Assembly: GCA_004296885.1 (NCBI GenBank)
Contig: SCVN01000016.1
Coordinates: 124,001-188,000 of the forward strand
Direction: 5' to 3'
Source of the DNA: Nitrospirota bacterium
Lineage (GTDB): Bacteria; Nitrospirota; Nitrospiria; Nitrospirales; Nitrospiraceae
Length of the DNA: 64,000 bases
Each line of letters starts with the position of its first letter. Positions within the stretch are counted from its first letter, which is position 1. The position numbers and the translations under genes were made by a program. The notes under the pieces are model-generated. The model ran no database searches. It saw only the letters and a list, made by a program, of their open reading frames with translations, and was not told where the DNA came from. This document shows positions 45,772 to 54,855 of the stretch, piece by piece.

Positions 45772-47156
45772 CACTGCGCCTCGCTCATGAGCGTCGGTGC
45801 CGGTGAAGGCGCCGCAGGTTGCGTCGGCGTCGGGATCAGGATGCCCACCGTGCGGGCGTCCTGGATCAGGTAGCGCTTGGCCACCCGCTGGACATCCGCG
45901 GCCGTGACGCGGCGGAGGCGTTCCACGAACTGGTCCACTTGGCGCCAGCCCGCTCCCACCGTCTCGGCCTGGGCGAGGAGCATGGCCTGGCGGAAGTTGG
46001 AGTCCTGGCCGAAGATATATTCCGCCTCCACTTGGTTCTTGGCCCGCTCCAGCTCTTTGGCTGTGGGCGGCGCGGCCTGCAGCTTGGCGATTTCCTTGTA
46101 GAGGGCCTGCTCGACGTCCTCCACCTTCTGGCCCGGCTTGACCACGACGAAGCAATAAAACAGTTCCGGGTCCGTGGCCAGCAGGTTGTACTCGGCCCCG
46201 ACGGCCAGGGCTTTCTTCTGCTCGTAGACCAGGCTCTGATACAGCCGCGCGCTCTTGCCGTGCGACAGGATGGATTCCAGGACCGTGAGGGCATAGGCGT
46301 CCTCGTCCTTGAAGTTCGGTACCCGGTACCCGGCCATGATGAACGGCAGTTGGGCGTCGCGCTTCACGACGATCCGCCGTTCCCCACGCTGCTCCGGCTC
46401 GGCCACGATCTGGGCGGTCGGCACGGGTTTGGCCGGGATGGGCTCGAACAGGCGTGTGATGGTCGGGAGCAGGGTCTCGGCCTTGATGTCCCCGACGACG
46501 ACCAGGGTCGCGTTGTTCGGCACGTAGTAGGTGTCGTAATGCTGCCGGAGGTCTTCCCTGGTCATGGCGTTGAGGTCCGGAAACCAGCCGATGATCGGCC
46601 AGTGATAGGGATGCATCAGGAAGGCCTGGGCGAAGAGGGACTCGGCCAGGAAGGATTGCGGATCGTCCTCCGTTCTCAGCCGGCGCTCCTCCTTGACCAC
46701 TTCCCGCTCGAGCTGGAATTCCTTGTCGTCCAGGAGCAGGCCGCGCAGCCGGTCGGCTTCCAGCTCCAGCGCCAGCTCCGTCCGGTCCGCCGCCAGGTTC
46801 TCAAAGTAACCGGTGAAATCCTGGCTGGTAAAGGCATTGTCGTTGCCCCCGTTCTTGCGGATGATTTTGGAGAAGAGGCCTTTGCCGTGCTTGGGGGTGC
46901 CCTTGAACATCATGTGCTCGAGCATGTGGGACAGGCCGGCCCGCCCCATGATCTCGTTGCGGGAGCCGACCTTGTACCAGATCTGGACCGTCACCACGGG
47001 AGCCTTGGGGGACTCGACCAGCAGCACTTTCAGCCCGTTCGCCAGGATGTATTCCTTGGTCTCGGCCGAGCGGGCGGCGCTTGGCCAGGCGGACAGGAGG
47101 AGCAGCGCAATCAGGAAAAAGGCTCGCGGGATGCAGGGCCGACGTACATTCATCAT
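45771..47156 (-). CDS. M16-family zinc metallopeptidase, active subunit
   Basis: A 461-residue exported peptidase. The inverted zinc motif is intact as HMLEHMMFKGT (HxxEH), with the downstream glutamate in the ELALELEADRL region. Signal peptide: RAFFLIALLLLSAWPSAARS. M16B peptidases of this kind degrade peptides in the periplasm. GAGGAA seven bases before the ATG at 47156 supports the start; an upstream ATG at 47174 is possible. It is 32 bases after rlmN and overlaps the inactive partner. Confidence 0.92.
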   Translation of the reverse strand: MMNVRRPCIPRAFFLIALLLLSAWPSAARSAETKEYILANGLKVLLVESPKAPVVTVQIWYKVGSRNEIMGRAGLSHMLEHMMFKGTPKHGKGLFSKIIRKNGGNDNAFTSQDFTGYFENLAADRTELALELEADRLRGLLLDDKEFQLEREVVKEERRLRTEDDPQSFLAESLFAQAFLMHPYHWPIIGWFPDLNAMTREDLRQHYDTYYVPNNATLVVVGDIKAETLLPTITRLFEPIPAKPVPTAQIVAEPEQRGERRIVVKRDAQLPFIMAGYRVPNFKDEDAYALTVLESILSHGKSARLYQSLVYEQKKALAVGAEYNLLATDPELFYCFVVVKPGQKVEDVEQALYKEIAKLQAAPPTAKELERAKNQVEAEYIFGQDSNFRQAMLLAQAETVGAGWRQVDQFVERLRRVTAADVQRVAKRYLIQDARTVGILIPTPTQPAAPSPAPTLMSEAQ

Positions 47157-47188
47157 GCAGCGTTCCTCATTCATCGTTGCCGTACTTC

Positions 47189-48310
47189 TTAACAACCGGC
47201 TTCCGCCGGTGTCAAGGCGGGGATCAGGGTCTGTGGCGTGATCAGGCCCTGGAGATCGCCGAGCTGGCCGCAGGCGCCCAGCACGTCGCGGCCCTTGCTC
47301 TTGCGGATGAAGGTATCCACCCCGGCCTGCTTCAGGATCGTCTGGAACCGCAGGACCCTGTCGTCGGTCGGGCGTTGGTAGGCACTGCCGGGAAAGGGAT
47401 TGAAGGGAATCAAATTGACCTTGCACCGGATGCCGGCGAGGAGCTTGACGAGCCGCTTGGCGTCCGCGTCCGTATCGTTCACCTCTCCCAGGAGGACATA
47501 TTCAAAGGTGAGGCGGCGGCGCGGCGGAAGAGGGTAGGCCCGGCAGGCGTCAAGCAATGTCTTCAAGGGGAACAGGCGGTTCACAGCCGGCATGAGCGTG
47601 GCCCGTTGTTCCTGGTTCGACGCGTTCAAGGAGACGGCCAGGTTGACGCCCAGCGCCGCCACCTCGTCCAGCCGGGAGGCGAGCCCTGCCGTGGACAGGG
47701 TGATCCGGTGGGCTGAAATGCCCAGGCCCCATCGTTTGTTGGTCAGCCTGGTGATGGCGTCCGAAACGGCATCCAGGTTGGCGAGCGGTTCCCCCATGCC
47801 CATCAGCACCAAGCTGGTCAATGTGTGCCCCGGCTCAAGCCGGTCCTGGACCGTGAGCACTTGGTCCACGATCTCGTGGGCTTTCAGGTTCCGCTTCAAG
47901 CCCATGGTGCCGGTGAGGCAGAAGGCGCAATCGAGGGTGCAGCCGACTTGCGTCGAGAGACAGAGCGTCAGGCGTCTGCCATCGGGAATCAACACGGTTT
48001 CCACCGTCAGCCCGTCCTCGAGACCGATCAGGAACTTGCTGGTTCCGTCGTCGGCCCGGAGCGTCCGGCACTGACGCGATCGCCCGACCGTTGTCTTGTC
48101 GTTGAGCAGTGCCCGCTCCGCCTTCGAGAGGTCCGTCATCTGCTCGACCTCGCGAACTCGGCCTTGATACAGCCAGCGGAGGATCTGCTGGGCTCGGTAT
48201 GTGGGCCAGCCGAGACGGTGGACGAATTGCTCGGCGGCCGGACAATCCAGGGTCAGCAGCGAGAGCGCCTCGGGAGCCGGCGTCGCTTGTCGGGGCTCAT
48301 GGGATGGCAT
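47189..48310 (-). CDS. rlmN: 23S rRNA/tRNA (adenine-C2)-methyltransferase RlmN
   Basis: A 373-residue radical SAM enzyme that methylates C2 of A2503 in 23S rRNA and A37 in some tRNAs. The cluster-binding CTLDCAFC (CxxxCxxC) is present, and GMGEPLANLD, VSLNASNQEQRATLMP and the C-terminal cysteine in VLGACGQLG match RlmN. The N-terminal helical part (WPTYRAQQILRWLYQGRV) is typical. It leads a minus-strand unit with two M16 peptidases and larE. Confidence 0.95.
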   Translation of the reverse strand: MPSHEPRQATPAPEALSLLTLDCPAAEQFVHRLGWPTYRAQQILRWLYQGRVREVEQMTDLSKAERALLNDKTTVGRSRQCRTLRADDGTSKFLIGLEDGLTVETVLIPDGRRLTLCLSTQVGCTLDCAFCLTGTMGLKRNLKAHEIVDQVLTVQDRLEPGHTLTSLVLMGMGEPLANLDAVSDAITRLTNKRWGLGISAHRITLSTAGLASRLDEVAALGVNLAVSLNASNQEQRATLMPAVNRLFPLKTLLDACRAYPLPPRRRLTFEYVLLGEVNDTDADAKRLVKLLAGIRCKVNLIPFNPFPGSAYQRPTDDRVLRFQTILKQAGVDTFIRKSKGRDVLGACGQLGDLQGLITPQTLIPALTPAEAGC

Positions 48311-48361
48311 GAGTCAGCCTAGCACAGGGAGAAAATGCCTGACAAGGAGCGGGGAAGCAAA

Positions 48362-48430
48362 CGATGAAGGCAGAACGATGAATGATGAATGTAGAATGGC
48401 AGAATCTTCAATGCATTACTCAGCATTCAT
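48362..48430. repeat. Heptad-type repeat (GATGAAT words) in the rlmN/slt divergent gap
   Basis: GATGAAG, GCAGAAC, GATGAAT, GATGAAT, GTAGAAT, GGCAGAA at 7-base spacing, followed by a weak right arm (GCATTACTCAGCATTCAT). It lies between the divergent starts of rlmN and the transglycosylase. Confidence 0.6.
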
Positions 48431-48516
48431 ACTTCGGCGTTACGTCAGCCTTGGTGGGATTGTGGTATACTACTTTCACTTGCATGCGTCCCTTTCACCT
48501 GGTTCACAGCGAACGC

Positions 48517-50763
48517 ATGTCCGTTCCTCGCCAATACCTCGTCGCGCCCTCCGGTCTCCTGTCCCTTGCCCTCTTCCTGATTTGCGCCGGCGCATCCGCG
48601 GCCCAGGCCGAGCCTCCCGATTCAGCCTGTGCGTCCCCGGAGGACTGTTATCGCGCGGCGTTCGCCAAGCCGCCGCCCGCCACCGATACGGCCAGCCAGT
48701 TCGCGGCTCGATTGCAGCGCTTGACGGAGGTGCGCGAGCGGTTTCCTGACTCCCTCTGGGCCAAGCGCGCCGGCCTTGTGACCGGGCTGCTGTTGCTGGA
48801 GCGGAACCCGGCCGAGTCCCTGCCATACTTCAGAGCCGCCCAACGTGACCTGCCGGTGATCGAGGATTACACCCGCCTCTGGATGGGAGAAGCGTTGCTC
48901 AAAATGGGGGATGCGCGGGATGCCGCGGTCCAACTCGAGCGCATTCCTGAGGCTGTGCCGGACACCTTGCTGGGAGTCCGCATCGCCTACCGGTCCGGCG
49001 AATCCTGGTACAAGGCGGGGCAGTGCGCCAAAGCCGTGGACCCGCTGGCGCGGGCGGTGCTGCTGGGGCCCCAGGAGCCGGCTGCACCCGGCGCCCTGTT
49101 GAATCTCGCCGATTGCCAGTTCAAGGACAACCGCCTTGCCGACAGCCAGGCGGCGTTGAAGCAACTCTGGGCGCGCTACCCGCAGACGCAGGAAGCAAAA
49201 GAGGCCGAGCGGCGTTTGTCCCAGATGACGAAGACGGTCTGGCGTCCGACGCCGGATGAATCGTACAACCGCGCCCTCTCGTTCCTGAACCTGGCCCTGC
49301 ACGACGAAGCCGTCGCCGACCTCCAGAAATTCCTCGGCGGCGCCCCGCACGATGCGCGCAAAGGCGAAGCTAAGTTGAAATTAGGCACGGCCCTGGTCCG
49401 TCTCAAGCGGTACGAGCAGGCCCGGCACGTATTCAAGGACCTGGCCGACGAGGCCGGGCCGGAATCGGACGAGGCGACCGTCTGGCTGGCGCGAGTCTAT
49501 CTGCGGCTCAACGACGGGGAGCGATTGCTGGCCCTGGCTGCGGCGGCCCCGCGGCGCGCCCTGTCCGCCGAACAACGGGCGGCCATCCAGTTGTTGGTGG
49601 GGAGTTGGCAGGATGACCAGGGCCAATACGACCAGGCCTTGACGACATATCGAAAAGTGCTGCAGCTGGGAGAAGCGTCGGGGCAGAAAACGGAAGCCCT
49701 CTGGCGGATCGGCTGGCTCCAGTACCGGACCGGCCGCTACGGGCAGGCGGTGGACGCCTTCCGCGACCTGTTGAAAGGCAAGGACGATCCGCAAGTCGCC
49801 CCCAAAGCGCTGTATTGGGCCGCGCGGGCGCTGGATCAGTCCAACGATCGCCAGTCCGCCGACCTGTACCTCCAGCTCTGCCGGCAATATGCGCGTACCT
49901 ACTACTGTCAGCTTGCGCAGATGCACGCGGCTTCGTCTCCCTTGGCCCCGCCGGTTCCGGCATCGGTGGACGGGCCTCCGTCCGGCGGCGGGGCGACGGG
50001 CGAGGAAGGCCGGGAGGCGGTCTTGCGGGACCCGCACTATCTGCGCGCCGTCGAACTGAGGCTTGTGGGAATGGATCAGGATGCGGCGAAGGAATGGGCT
50101 TCGTTGCCCGAGCGGTACGCCCGAGACCGAGCGGCGCTGGTGGAGCTCTCGACCCTGCTGGGCCAGTCCGGCGCCACCCACCATGCCCTGCGCCTGGCTC
50201 GGCTGTATTTCCGGGACGGCCTGGAACGCGGAGGGGAAACGGTTCCGTTGGCCCTCTGGAGCGTGGCCTATCCCATGGTGTACCTGCCGACCATCCGGAC
50301 GCATGCCGGTTCGGCGGTGGACCCCTATCTCGTCGCGGCGATCATTCGCGAGGAGAGCCAGTATGACCCGCGGGCCGTGTCACGGGTCGGAGCGGTGGGG
50401 CTGATGCAGGTCATGCCGGTCACGGCTCAACAAGTGGCCAGAAAACATGGTTTCCCGGACGTGGGGCGCGACGACCTGTTCGATCAGGACACGAACATCC
50501 GGGTGGGCGCCCGCTACGTCGAGCAGTTGCTCCAGCAATTCAACGGAAATGTTATGCATACCGTGGCCGCCTACAACGCCGGGCCTCAGGCGGTGGCGGG
50601 ATGGATCGCCAAATCCAACGGGCGGGACCCAGACGAGTGGGTCGAATTGATCCCCTATCAGGAGACGCGCCAGTACGTGAAACGCGTGCTGCGGAGCTAC
50701 CGCGAATATCACCGGTTGGGCGGCAGCGTCTGCGCGGTTCGCTTTCTTGACAAGGCCTGTTGA
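48517..50763 (+). CDS. slt: Soluble lytic murein transglycosylase with tetratricopeptide-like repeats
   Basis: A 748-residue periplasmic enzyme. The signal peptide is LVAPSGLLSLALFLICAGAS with cleavage near AQA. The first 550 residues are helical repeats (for example YDQALTTYRKVLQLGEASG and YGQAVDAFRDLLKG), as in the superhelical ring of Slt70. The C-terminal SLT domain has IIREESQYDPRAVSRVGAVGLMQVMP with the catalytic glutamate, GARYVEQLLQQF and VAAYNAGPQAV. The ATG at 48517 is chosen for the signal; an in-frame ATG at 48484 would add 11 residues. Confidence 0.9.
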   Translation: MSVPRQYLVAPSGLLSLALFLICAGASAAQAEPPDSACASPEDCYRAAFAKPPPATDTASQFAARLQRLTEVRERFPDSLWAKRAGLVTGLLLLERNPAESLPYFRAAQRDLPVIEDYTRLWMGEALLKMGDARDAAVQLERIPEAVPDTLLGVRIAYRSGESWYKAGQCAKAVDPLARAVLLGPQEPAAPGALLNLADCQFKDNRLADSQAALKQLWARYPQTQEAKEAERRLSQMTKTVWRPTPDESYNRALSFLNLALHDEAVADLQKFLGGAPHDARKGEAKLKLGTALVRLKRYEQARHVFKDLADEAGPESDEATVWLARVYLRLNDGERLLALAAAAPRRALSAEQRAAIQLLVGSWQDDQGQYDQALTTYRKVLQLGEASGQKTEALWRIGWLQYRTGRYGQAVDAFRDLLKGKDDPQVAPKALYWAARALDQSNDRQSADLYLQLCRQYARTYYCQLAQMHAASSPLAPPVPASVDGPPSGGGATGEEGREAVLRDPHYLRAVELRLVGMDQDAAKEWASLPERYARDRAALVELSTLLGQSGATHHALRLARLYFRDGLERGGETVPLALWSVAYPMVYLPTIRTHAGSAVDPYLVAAIIREESQYDPRAVSRVGAVGLMQVMPVTAQQVARKHGFPDVGRDDLFDQDTNIRVGARYVEQLLQQFNGNVMHTVAAYNAGPQAVAGWIAKSNGRDPDEWVELIPYQETRQYVKRVLRSYREYHRLGGSVCAVRFLDKAC

Positions 50764-50780
50764 AGCTCCTATAAGGAGCG

Positions 50781-50850
50781 CTCAGTTACGAAGTCGTCAG
50801 TTATCAGCATGCAGTGCTCGGAATCGGAGCTGACCGCTGAACGCTGATGG
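50781..50850. repeat. Heptad-type hairpin repeat before the zapB-like gene
   Basis: CAGTTATCAGCATGCAGTGCTC on the left is mirrored by GAGCTGACCGCTGAACGCTGATGG on the right; GCTGA words recur at 7-base spacing. It lies after the transglycosylase stop. Confidence 0.6.
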
Positions 50851-50867
50851 CTTCTTGGAGGGGTTTT

Positions 50868-51116
50868 ATGGCACTGGATAAGATGGCGGCGCTGGAAGCG
50901 CGCATCCGCAGCATGGTGGAGTTGATTCAATCGCTGAAGAAGGCCAATGCGTCGCTGGAGGGAGAGTTGCGTGCGGCGCGGGAACGTCTTTCGAAGCAGG
51001 ACGAAATGAACCGCCGGTGGGAACAGGAGCGGGACGACGTTCGGTCACGGATCGAAAAGGTCTTGGGCGAACTGGATCTCCTCGAGTGCGCGGAGGGCGC
51101 ACCATGCGAGGAATGA
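50868..51116 (+). CDS. Small coiled-coil protein, ZapB-like
   Basis: An 82-residue protein that is almost wholly one heptad coiled coil (MAALEARIRSMVELIQSLKK and so on), ending in an acidic tail with two cysteines (LECAEGAPCEE). GGAGGGG seven bases upstream sets the ATG. Size and place just before zapA fit a ZapB-type cell division factor acting at the Z-ring; coiled coils alone do not prove it. Confidence 0.7.
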   Translation: MALDKMAALEARIRSMVELIQSLKKANASLEGELRAARERLSKQDEMNRRWEQERDDVRSRIEKVLGELDLLECAEGAPCEE

Positions 51117-51450
51117 TAGGTTTAAAGCGTTCACATTGAAGTGTGTATCCGCGCGCCGCAATGTATGAGGCGCGCGGCCCACGCCAAGCGAGGGATGGGA
51201 AATAGCCACTGGAGGCAAAGTAACTATCCGCCGCGAGTTGATCGAACGCGGCGGTTCAAGCAAGCTTGGTTCATATTGTCACTGGTGGCAAAAAACTTCC
51301 CCCGGCGCATCTGATCGAAGCGCCGGGCTCAAGCGAACTCGGCATTTTAGAGAACTGCAAGATACATGAGGGGTTTACCCGTCGGCCACAATTACGATAA
51401 ACCGATCAATAGGCCGACGGTACACGCCAAGCGAGGGATGGAGGTGGTGC
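51117..51450 (+). repeat. Tandem array of four hairpin modules upstream of zapA
   Basis: Four stem-loops follow each other at about 75-85 base spacing: CCGCGCGCC/GGCGCGCGG (51149 on), CCGCCGCG/CGCGGCGG (51219 on, loop AGTTGATCGAA), CCCGGCGC/GCGCCGGG (51301 on, loop ATCTGATCGAA) and CGTCGGCC/GGCCGACG (51379 on). Each is followed by a tail with CAAGC (CACGCCAAGCGAGGGATGG twice, TTCAAGCAAGCTTGG, CTCAAGCGAACTCGG). CACTGGAGGCAAA and CACTGGTGGCAAA separate the first ones. The stems differ in sequence yet keep pairing. It also carries the zapA ribosome site. Confidence 0.75.
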
Positions 51451-51747
51451 GTGGCTAAGACTCTGGAGATCGAGATCTATGGCCAGAAGTACACCGTCAA
51501 GGCCGAGGCGGACGAGCTCTACATGCAGCGGGTGGCCGCCTATGTAGACGAACAGATGCGGAGTCTGGCGCGGGGCATGAAAACCGCCACGCCGTCAAAG
51601 CTGGCGGTGCTGGTGGCGCTCAACGTCGCCCATCAACTGTTCCAGGCGGAAGCCCAACGAGAGCAGGGCGTAGCGGACGTGGAGCGGCGTGCCCAGCATT
51701 TGATGGAATCCATCGAGGAAACTCTGCAAACGGGCCGACGGGGGTAA
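51451..51747 (+). CDS. zapA: Cell division protein ZapA
   Basis: A 98-residue protein that bundles FtsZ filaments. KTLEIEIYGQKYTVKAEADELYMQRVAAYVDEQMRS is the beta-alpha head domain (split here by the usual YxV core), and the rest is a coiled coil (NVAHQLFQAEAQREQGVADVE). It starts with GTG after GGAGG. The leader is the tandem hairpin array; downstream lies a 611-base gap before rny. Confidence 0.9.
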   Translation: MAKTLEIEIYGQKYTVKAEADELYMQRVAAYVDEQMRSLARGMKTATPSKLAVLVALNVAHQLFQAEAQREQGVADVERRAQHLMESIEETLQTGRRG

Positions 51748-52358
51748 TGGACGGCGGCGTGCGGGGCTTGCATTGGCTCCCGCCATTTGATACGGTACGC
51801 ACAATCTGAGAAGGAGAACCTGAGCGGAACAGGAGAACGACGGAGCGGCTCGGGGGCGACATTGATAGCACAAGAGGCGATTGGATGAGCCGGACTGATC
51901 CGGCACAGCGGAATGCGATGAAGATGTTGGCGACAGTCATGGCGTGGTGGTGTCGATGGGGCGCGGATGCAGGGCGAGCACTCGTGGCTTCTTTGGACCG
52001 TAGCGCGGGTGAGATAGCGGCCCTGCTGGCGCCGGTTGGGTTTGACGGGGGCGTGAGACAGTGTCCGGTGTCGGTCATGTCTCCCCGACTGGGTGGGGCT
52101 GGGCTGGCTCGCCGGTCTTCTCTCGCTCGAGGCCGACCAGGAAACCGGTCTGCCGCCATGACACTCTTCGGGACCTTCTGACCGTCCGCGGCGGGTTGTC
52201 CGCCGCACCTCTTGTCTTCGCCGTCACCAGGGCAACAGTTCCTGCGTCGTATCCCTCCCAAGTTTCTTCTGGCCGCACCCGGGGCGTGAGCCCCGCCTGA
52301 TTCTCCCTGCTGAACGTGAGACCGAGGCGTTGGTACGCCTCACCAACATGTAAAGGGG
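51748..52358 (+). other. Long gap between zapA and rny, possible structured RNA
   Basis: No good protein gene: a 98-codon frame here lacks a ribosome site and motif. The position right after zapA is where 6S RNA lies in many bacteria. Local hairpins can be drawn (GAGACA at 52055 with TGTCTC at 52079; GAGGCGT with ACGCCTC at 52323-52340, just before the rny start), but I could not recognise the 6S fold or any tmRNA or RNase P core. Confidence 0.35.
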
Positions 52359-53936
52359 GTGGAGACCATTCTTACGAGCGTTGCCATCTACGTGATCATC
52401 GGCGCCGTGGGCGCCCTGGTCGGCTTCGGCGTCTCCGAAGCCTTGCGTCGGACCCTGCTGGCGTCCCGGCATCAGCAAGCGGAAGAGCAGTCCCGCCAGA
52501 TCGTACAGGGGGCCGAGCGCGAGGCGGAGAACCTGGTCAAGGAAGCCAAGCTGGAGGCCAAGGACCGGCTGTTTCAAGCCAAAGCCGAGCTGGAGAAGGA
52601 ACAGAAGGACGTGCGTGCGGACCTCGCCGCGCAGGAGAAGCGGTTGCTCCAGCGGGAGGAAAATCTTGAGAAGAAGGCCGGCGCAGTAGACAAGCGCGAG
52701 GCCGAATCACAGAAACGCGAGCAGACGCTGGTCCGGCGCGAGGAAGCGCTCGCCGACAAGGAAGCGGCCTGCGAGAAGGCCGTCAAAGAGCATCGGCAGG
52801 CGCTGGAGCGGGTGGCCGGGATGACGGTGGACGAGGCCAAGCGGCAGCTGCTCGGCGAGATCGAGTCCGAAGCCCGGCTGGATGCCGCGGGCGTCGCCAA
52901 ACGCATCATCGACGAAGCCAAGGAAAACGCCGAACGCGAAGCCAGGGAAATCATCGCCCGGTCGGTCCAGCGTGTGACGCGGGACTACGTCTCCGAAGCC
53001 ACGATCTCCGTGGTGCCGATTCCCAACGACAGCATGAAAGGCCGCATCATCGGGCGCGAAGGGCGGAACATCCGCGCGATCGAGGCCGCAACGGGGATCG
53101 ACCTGATCATCGACGAGACGCCGGAAGCGGTCATCATCTCGGGGTTCGATCCGATGCGACGGGAAATCGCCAAGATCTCGTTGGAGCGGCTGATGCAGGA
53201 CGGCCGCATCCATCCGACCCGCATCGAGGAGATCGTCGAGAAGACCAAGACCGACGTCGAGAAGATGATGATCGAAGAGGCGGAAAAGATCATTTTCGAA
53301 GTCGGCCTGTCGGGGTTCCATCCCGAGCTGATCAAGGTCCTGGGGCGGTTGAAGTTCCGGACCAGCTACGGCCAGAACAATCTGTACCATGCCCGGGAGG
53401 CTTCGTACATCTGCGGGATCATGGCCTCGGAGCTGGGGCTGGACGTCAAGCTGGCCAAGCGCGGCGCTTTGCTGCACGACATCGGCAAGGCCGTGAGCCA
53501 CGAAGAGGAAGGGCCCCACGCCATGCTGGGGGCCGACATCGCGAAACGTTATGGGGAGTCGGACAAGGTCGTGAACGCGATCGCCGCGCACCACGAGCAG
53601 GTTGAGCCGATCTGCCCCGAGACGGTGCTGGTCGCGGCGGCGGAGGCCCTGTCCGCAGCCAGGCCCGGGGCGCGGCGGGAGGCTTTGGAGTCCTACGTGA
53701 AGCGGCTGGAGAAGCTGGAAGCCCTGGCAGTGGATTTCAAGGGCGTCCAGAAGGCCTATGCCATTCAGGCCGGACGCGAAATCCGGGTGATCGTCCGGCA
53801 GGAAGAAGTGAACGATGTGGAGTGTTCCCACATCTCCCGCGAACTGGCCAAGAAGATCGAGGCCGAACTGACCTATCCGGGCCAGATCAAGGTGACCGTG
53901 ATCCGCGAAAGCCGTTTCGTGGATTTTGCGAAATAA
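52359..53936 (+). CDS. rny: Ribonuclease Y
   Basis: A 525-residue membrane-anchored endoribonuclease that starts mRNA decay. An N-terminal helix (TSVAIYVIIGAVGALVGFGV), a long coiled coil at about 35-190, a KH domain (SMKGRIIGREGRNIRAIEAATG) and an HD domain (GALLHDIGKAVSHEEEGPHA, AIAAHHEQ) are in the usual order; the C-terminal IRVIVRQEEVND block is complete. It starts with GTG, with AAAGGGGG almost touching the start, an unusually short spacing. ymdB follows, a conserved pairing. Confidence 0.96.
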   Translation: METILTSVAIYVIIGAVGALVGFGVSEALRRTLLASRHQQAEEQSRQIVQGAEREAENLVKEAKLEAKDRLFQAKAELEKEQKDVRADLAAQEKRLLQREENLEKKAGAVDKREAESQKREQTLVRREEALADKEAACEKAVKEHRQALERVAGMTVDEAKRQLLGEIESEARLDAAGVAKRIIDEAKENAEREAREIIARSVQRVTRDYVSEATISVVPIPNDSMKGRIIGREGRNIRAIEAATGIDLIIDETPEAVIISGFDPMRREIAKISLERLMQDGRIHPTRIEEIVEKTKTDVEKMMIEEAEKIIFEVGLSGFHPELIKVLGRLKFRTSYGQNNLYHAREASYICGIMASELGLDVKLAKRGALLHDIGKAVSHEEEGPHAMLGADIAKRYGESDKVVNAIAAHHEQVEPICPETVLVAAAEALSAARPGARREALESYVKRLEKLEALAVDFKGVQKAYAIQAGREIRVIVRQEEVNDVECSHISRELAKKIEAELTYPGQIKVTVIRESRFVDFAK

Positions 53937-53938
53937 GC

Positions 53939-54014
53939 GTGAGTCGTAAAGTTTGAAAGTTGTAATGTCGCAAGTCGAGACTTGCTGACTTTCAGACTTT
54001 TCGACTTTACGACG
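53939..54014. repeat. Heptad-type hairpin repeat (AAAGTC words) between rny and ymdB
   Basis: GTCGTAAAGTTTGAAAGT and its continuation to CAAGTC pair with GACTTGCTGACTTTCAGAC and TTTTCGACTTTACGAC, a long imperfect hairpin with an almost complete closing stem. It fills the 98-base gap. Confidence 0.7.
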
Positions 54015-54034
54015 CGTGGCAACTTTGGTGGAAG

Positions 54035-54814
54035 GTGAAGGTTCTTTTTATCGGCGACATCATGGGGGAGCCGGGACGTCGGGCCATCGCCCGCCAACTG
54101 CCCAAGGTGGTGGCCCAGCATGGCGTCGATCTGGTGATCGGGAACGGGGAAAACGCGGCAGCCGGGTTCGGGATCACCAATGAGCTGGCCCGCGAGCTGT
54201 TCAGTCTTGGCTTGTCGGTCATCACGACCGGCAACCATGCCTGGGACAAAAAAGAAACCGTCGAGTTCATCAAGCAGGAGCCGCGCTTGCTGCGGCCCGC
54301 GAACTATCCGGCCGGCACGCCTGGCCAGGGCAGCATTGTGGCCGAAACCCCCAGCGGCGAGAAGGTGGCGGTGCTCCAGCTCATGGGCCGGGTCTTCATG
54401 CCCGCGCTGGACTGTCCCTTCCAGACCGCCAGGCGGGAGGTGGCCAAGCTGAAGGAGAAGACCAGCGCCATCATCGTGGACATGCACGCCGAGGCGAGCA
54501 GCGAGAAGATGGCGATGGGCTATTTCCTGGACGGAGACGTGACGGCGGTCGTCGGCACCCATACCCACGTCCAGACTGCCGACGAGCAGATTTTGCCGAA
54601 CGGCACGGCCTACCTGACCGACATCGGCATGACCGGCCCCGTGCAGGGGGTCATCGGAATCAAGAAGGAACTGGCCATCGAAAAGTTTCTGACCGGCATG
54701 CCGCGTCGCTTCGAAGTGGCGCAGGGGCCGGCCCTGTTTTGCGCCGTGCTGATCGAATTGGATCACCGGCTCGGGAAGGCGCTGACCATTCAGCGCCTGC
54801 GCATTCCGGAGTGA
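54035..54814 (+). CDS. ymdB: YmdB-family metallophosphoesterase
   Basis: A 259-residue calcineurin-like phosphoesterase. Metal ligands are in FIGDIMGEPGR, NGENAAAG, TTGNHAWDKKE, VDMHAEASSEK and VGTHTHVQTAD, the pattern of the YmdB/TIGR00282 family, known from Bacillus as a 2',3'-cAMP phosphodiesterase that interacts with RNase Y-linked RNA decay. It starts with GTG. Being next to rny fits that link. Confidence 0.93.
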   Translation: MKVLFIGDIMGEPGRRAIARQLPKVVAQHGVDLVIGNGENAAAGFGITNELARELFSLGLSVITTGNHAWDKKETVEFIKQEPRLLRPANYPAGTPGQGSIVAETPSGEKVAVLQLMGRVFMPALDCPFQTARREVAKLKEKTSAIIVDMHAEASSEKMAMGYFLDGDVTAVVGTHTHVQTADEQILPNGTAYLTDIGMTGPVQGVIGIKKELAIEKFLTGMPRRFEVAQGPALFCAVLIELDHRLGKALTIQRLRIPE

Positions 54815-54855
54815 CCGACGGTTCGGCCGCAATGAGCCTGGATTAGGCATCCCGC

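Noticed and set aside
51117-51450. Integron attC sites or a CRISPR array before zapA
   Set aside because: The hairpins lack the attC core sequences (RYYYAAC/GTTRRRY), and repeat units are not identical direct repeats with unique spacers.
51885-52181. A 98-codon frame between zapA and rny
   Set aside because: No ribosome site, no motif, unusual composition; more likely non-coding.
51748-52358. tmRNA or RNase P RNA
   Set aside because: I searched both strands by eye for the conserved cores (tag-peptide reading frame, P4 motifs) and found none.
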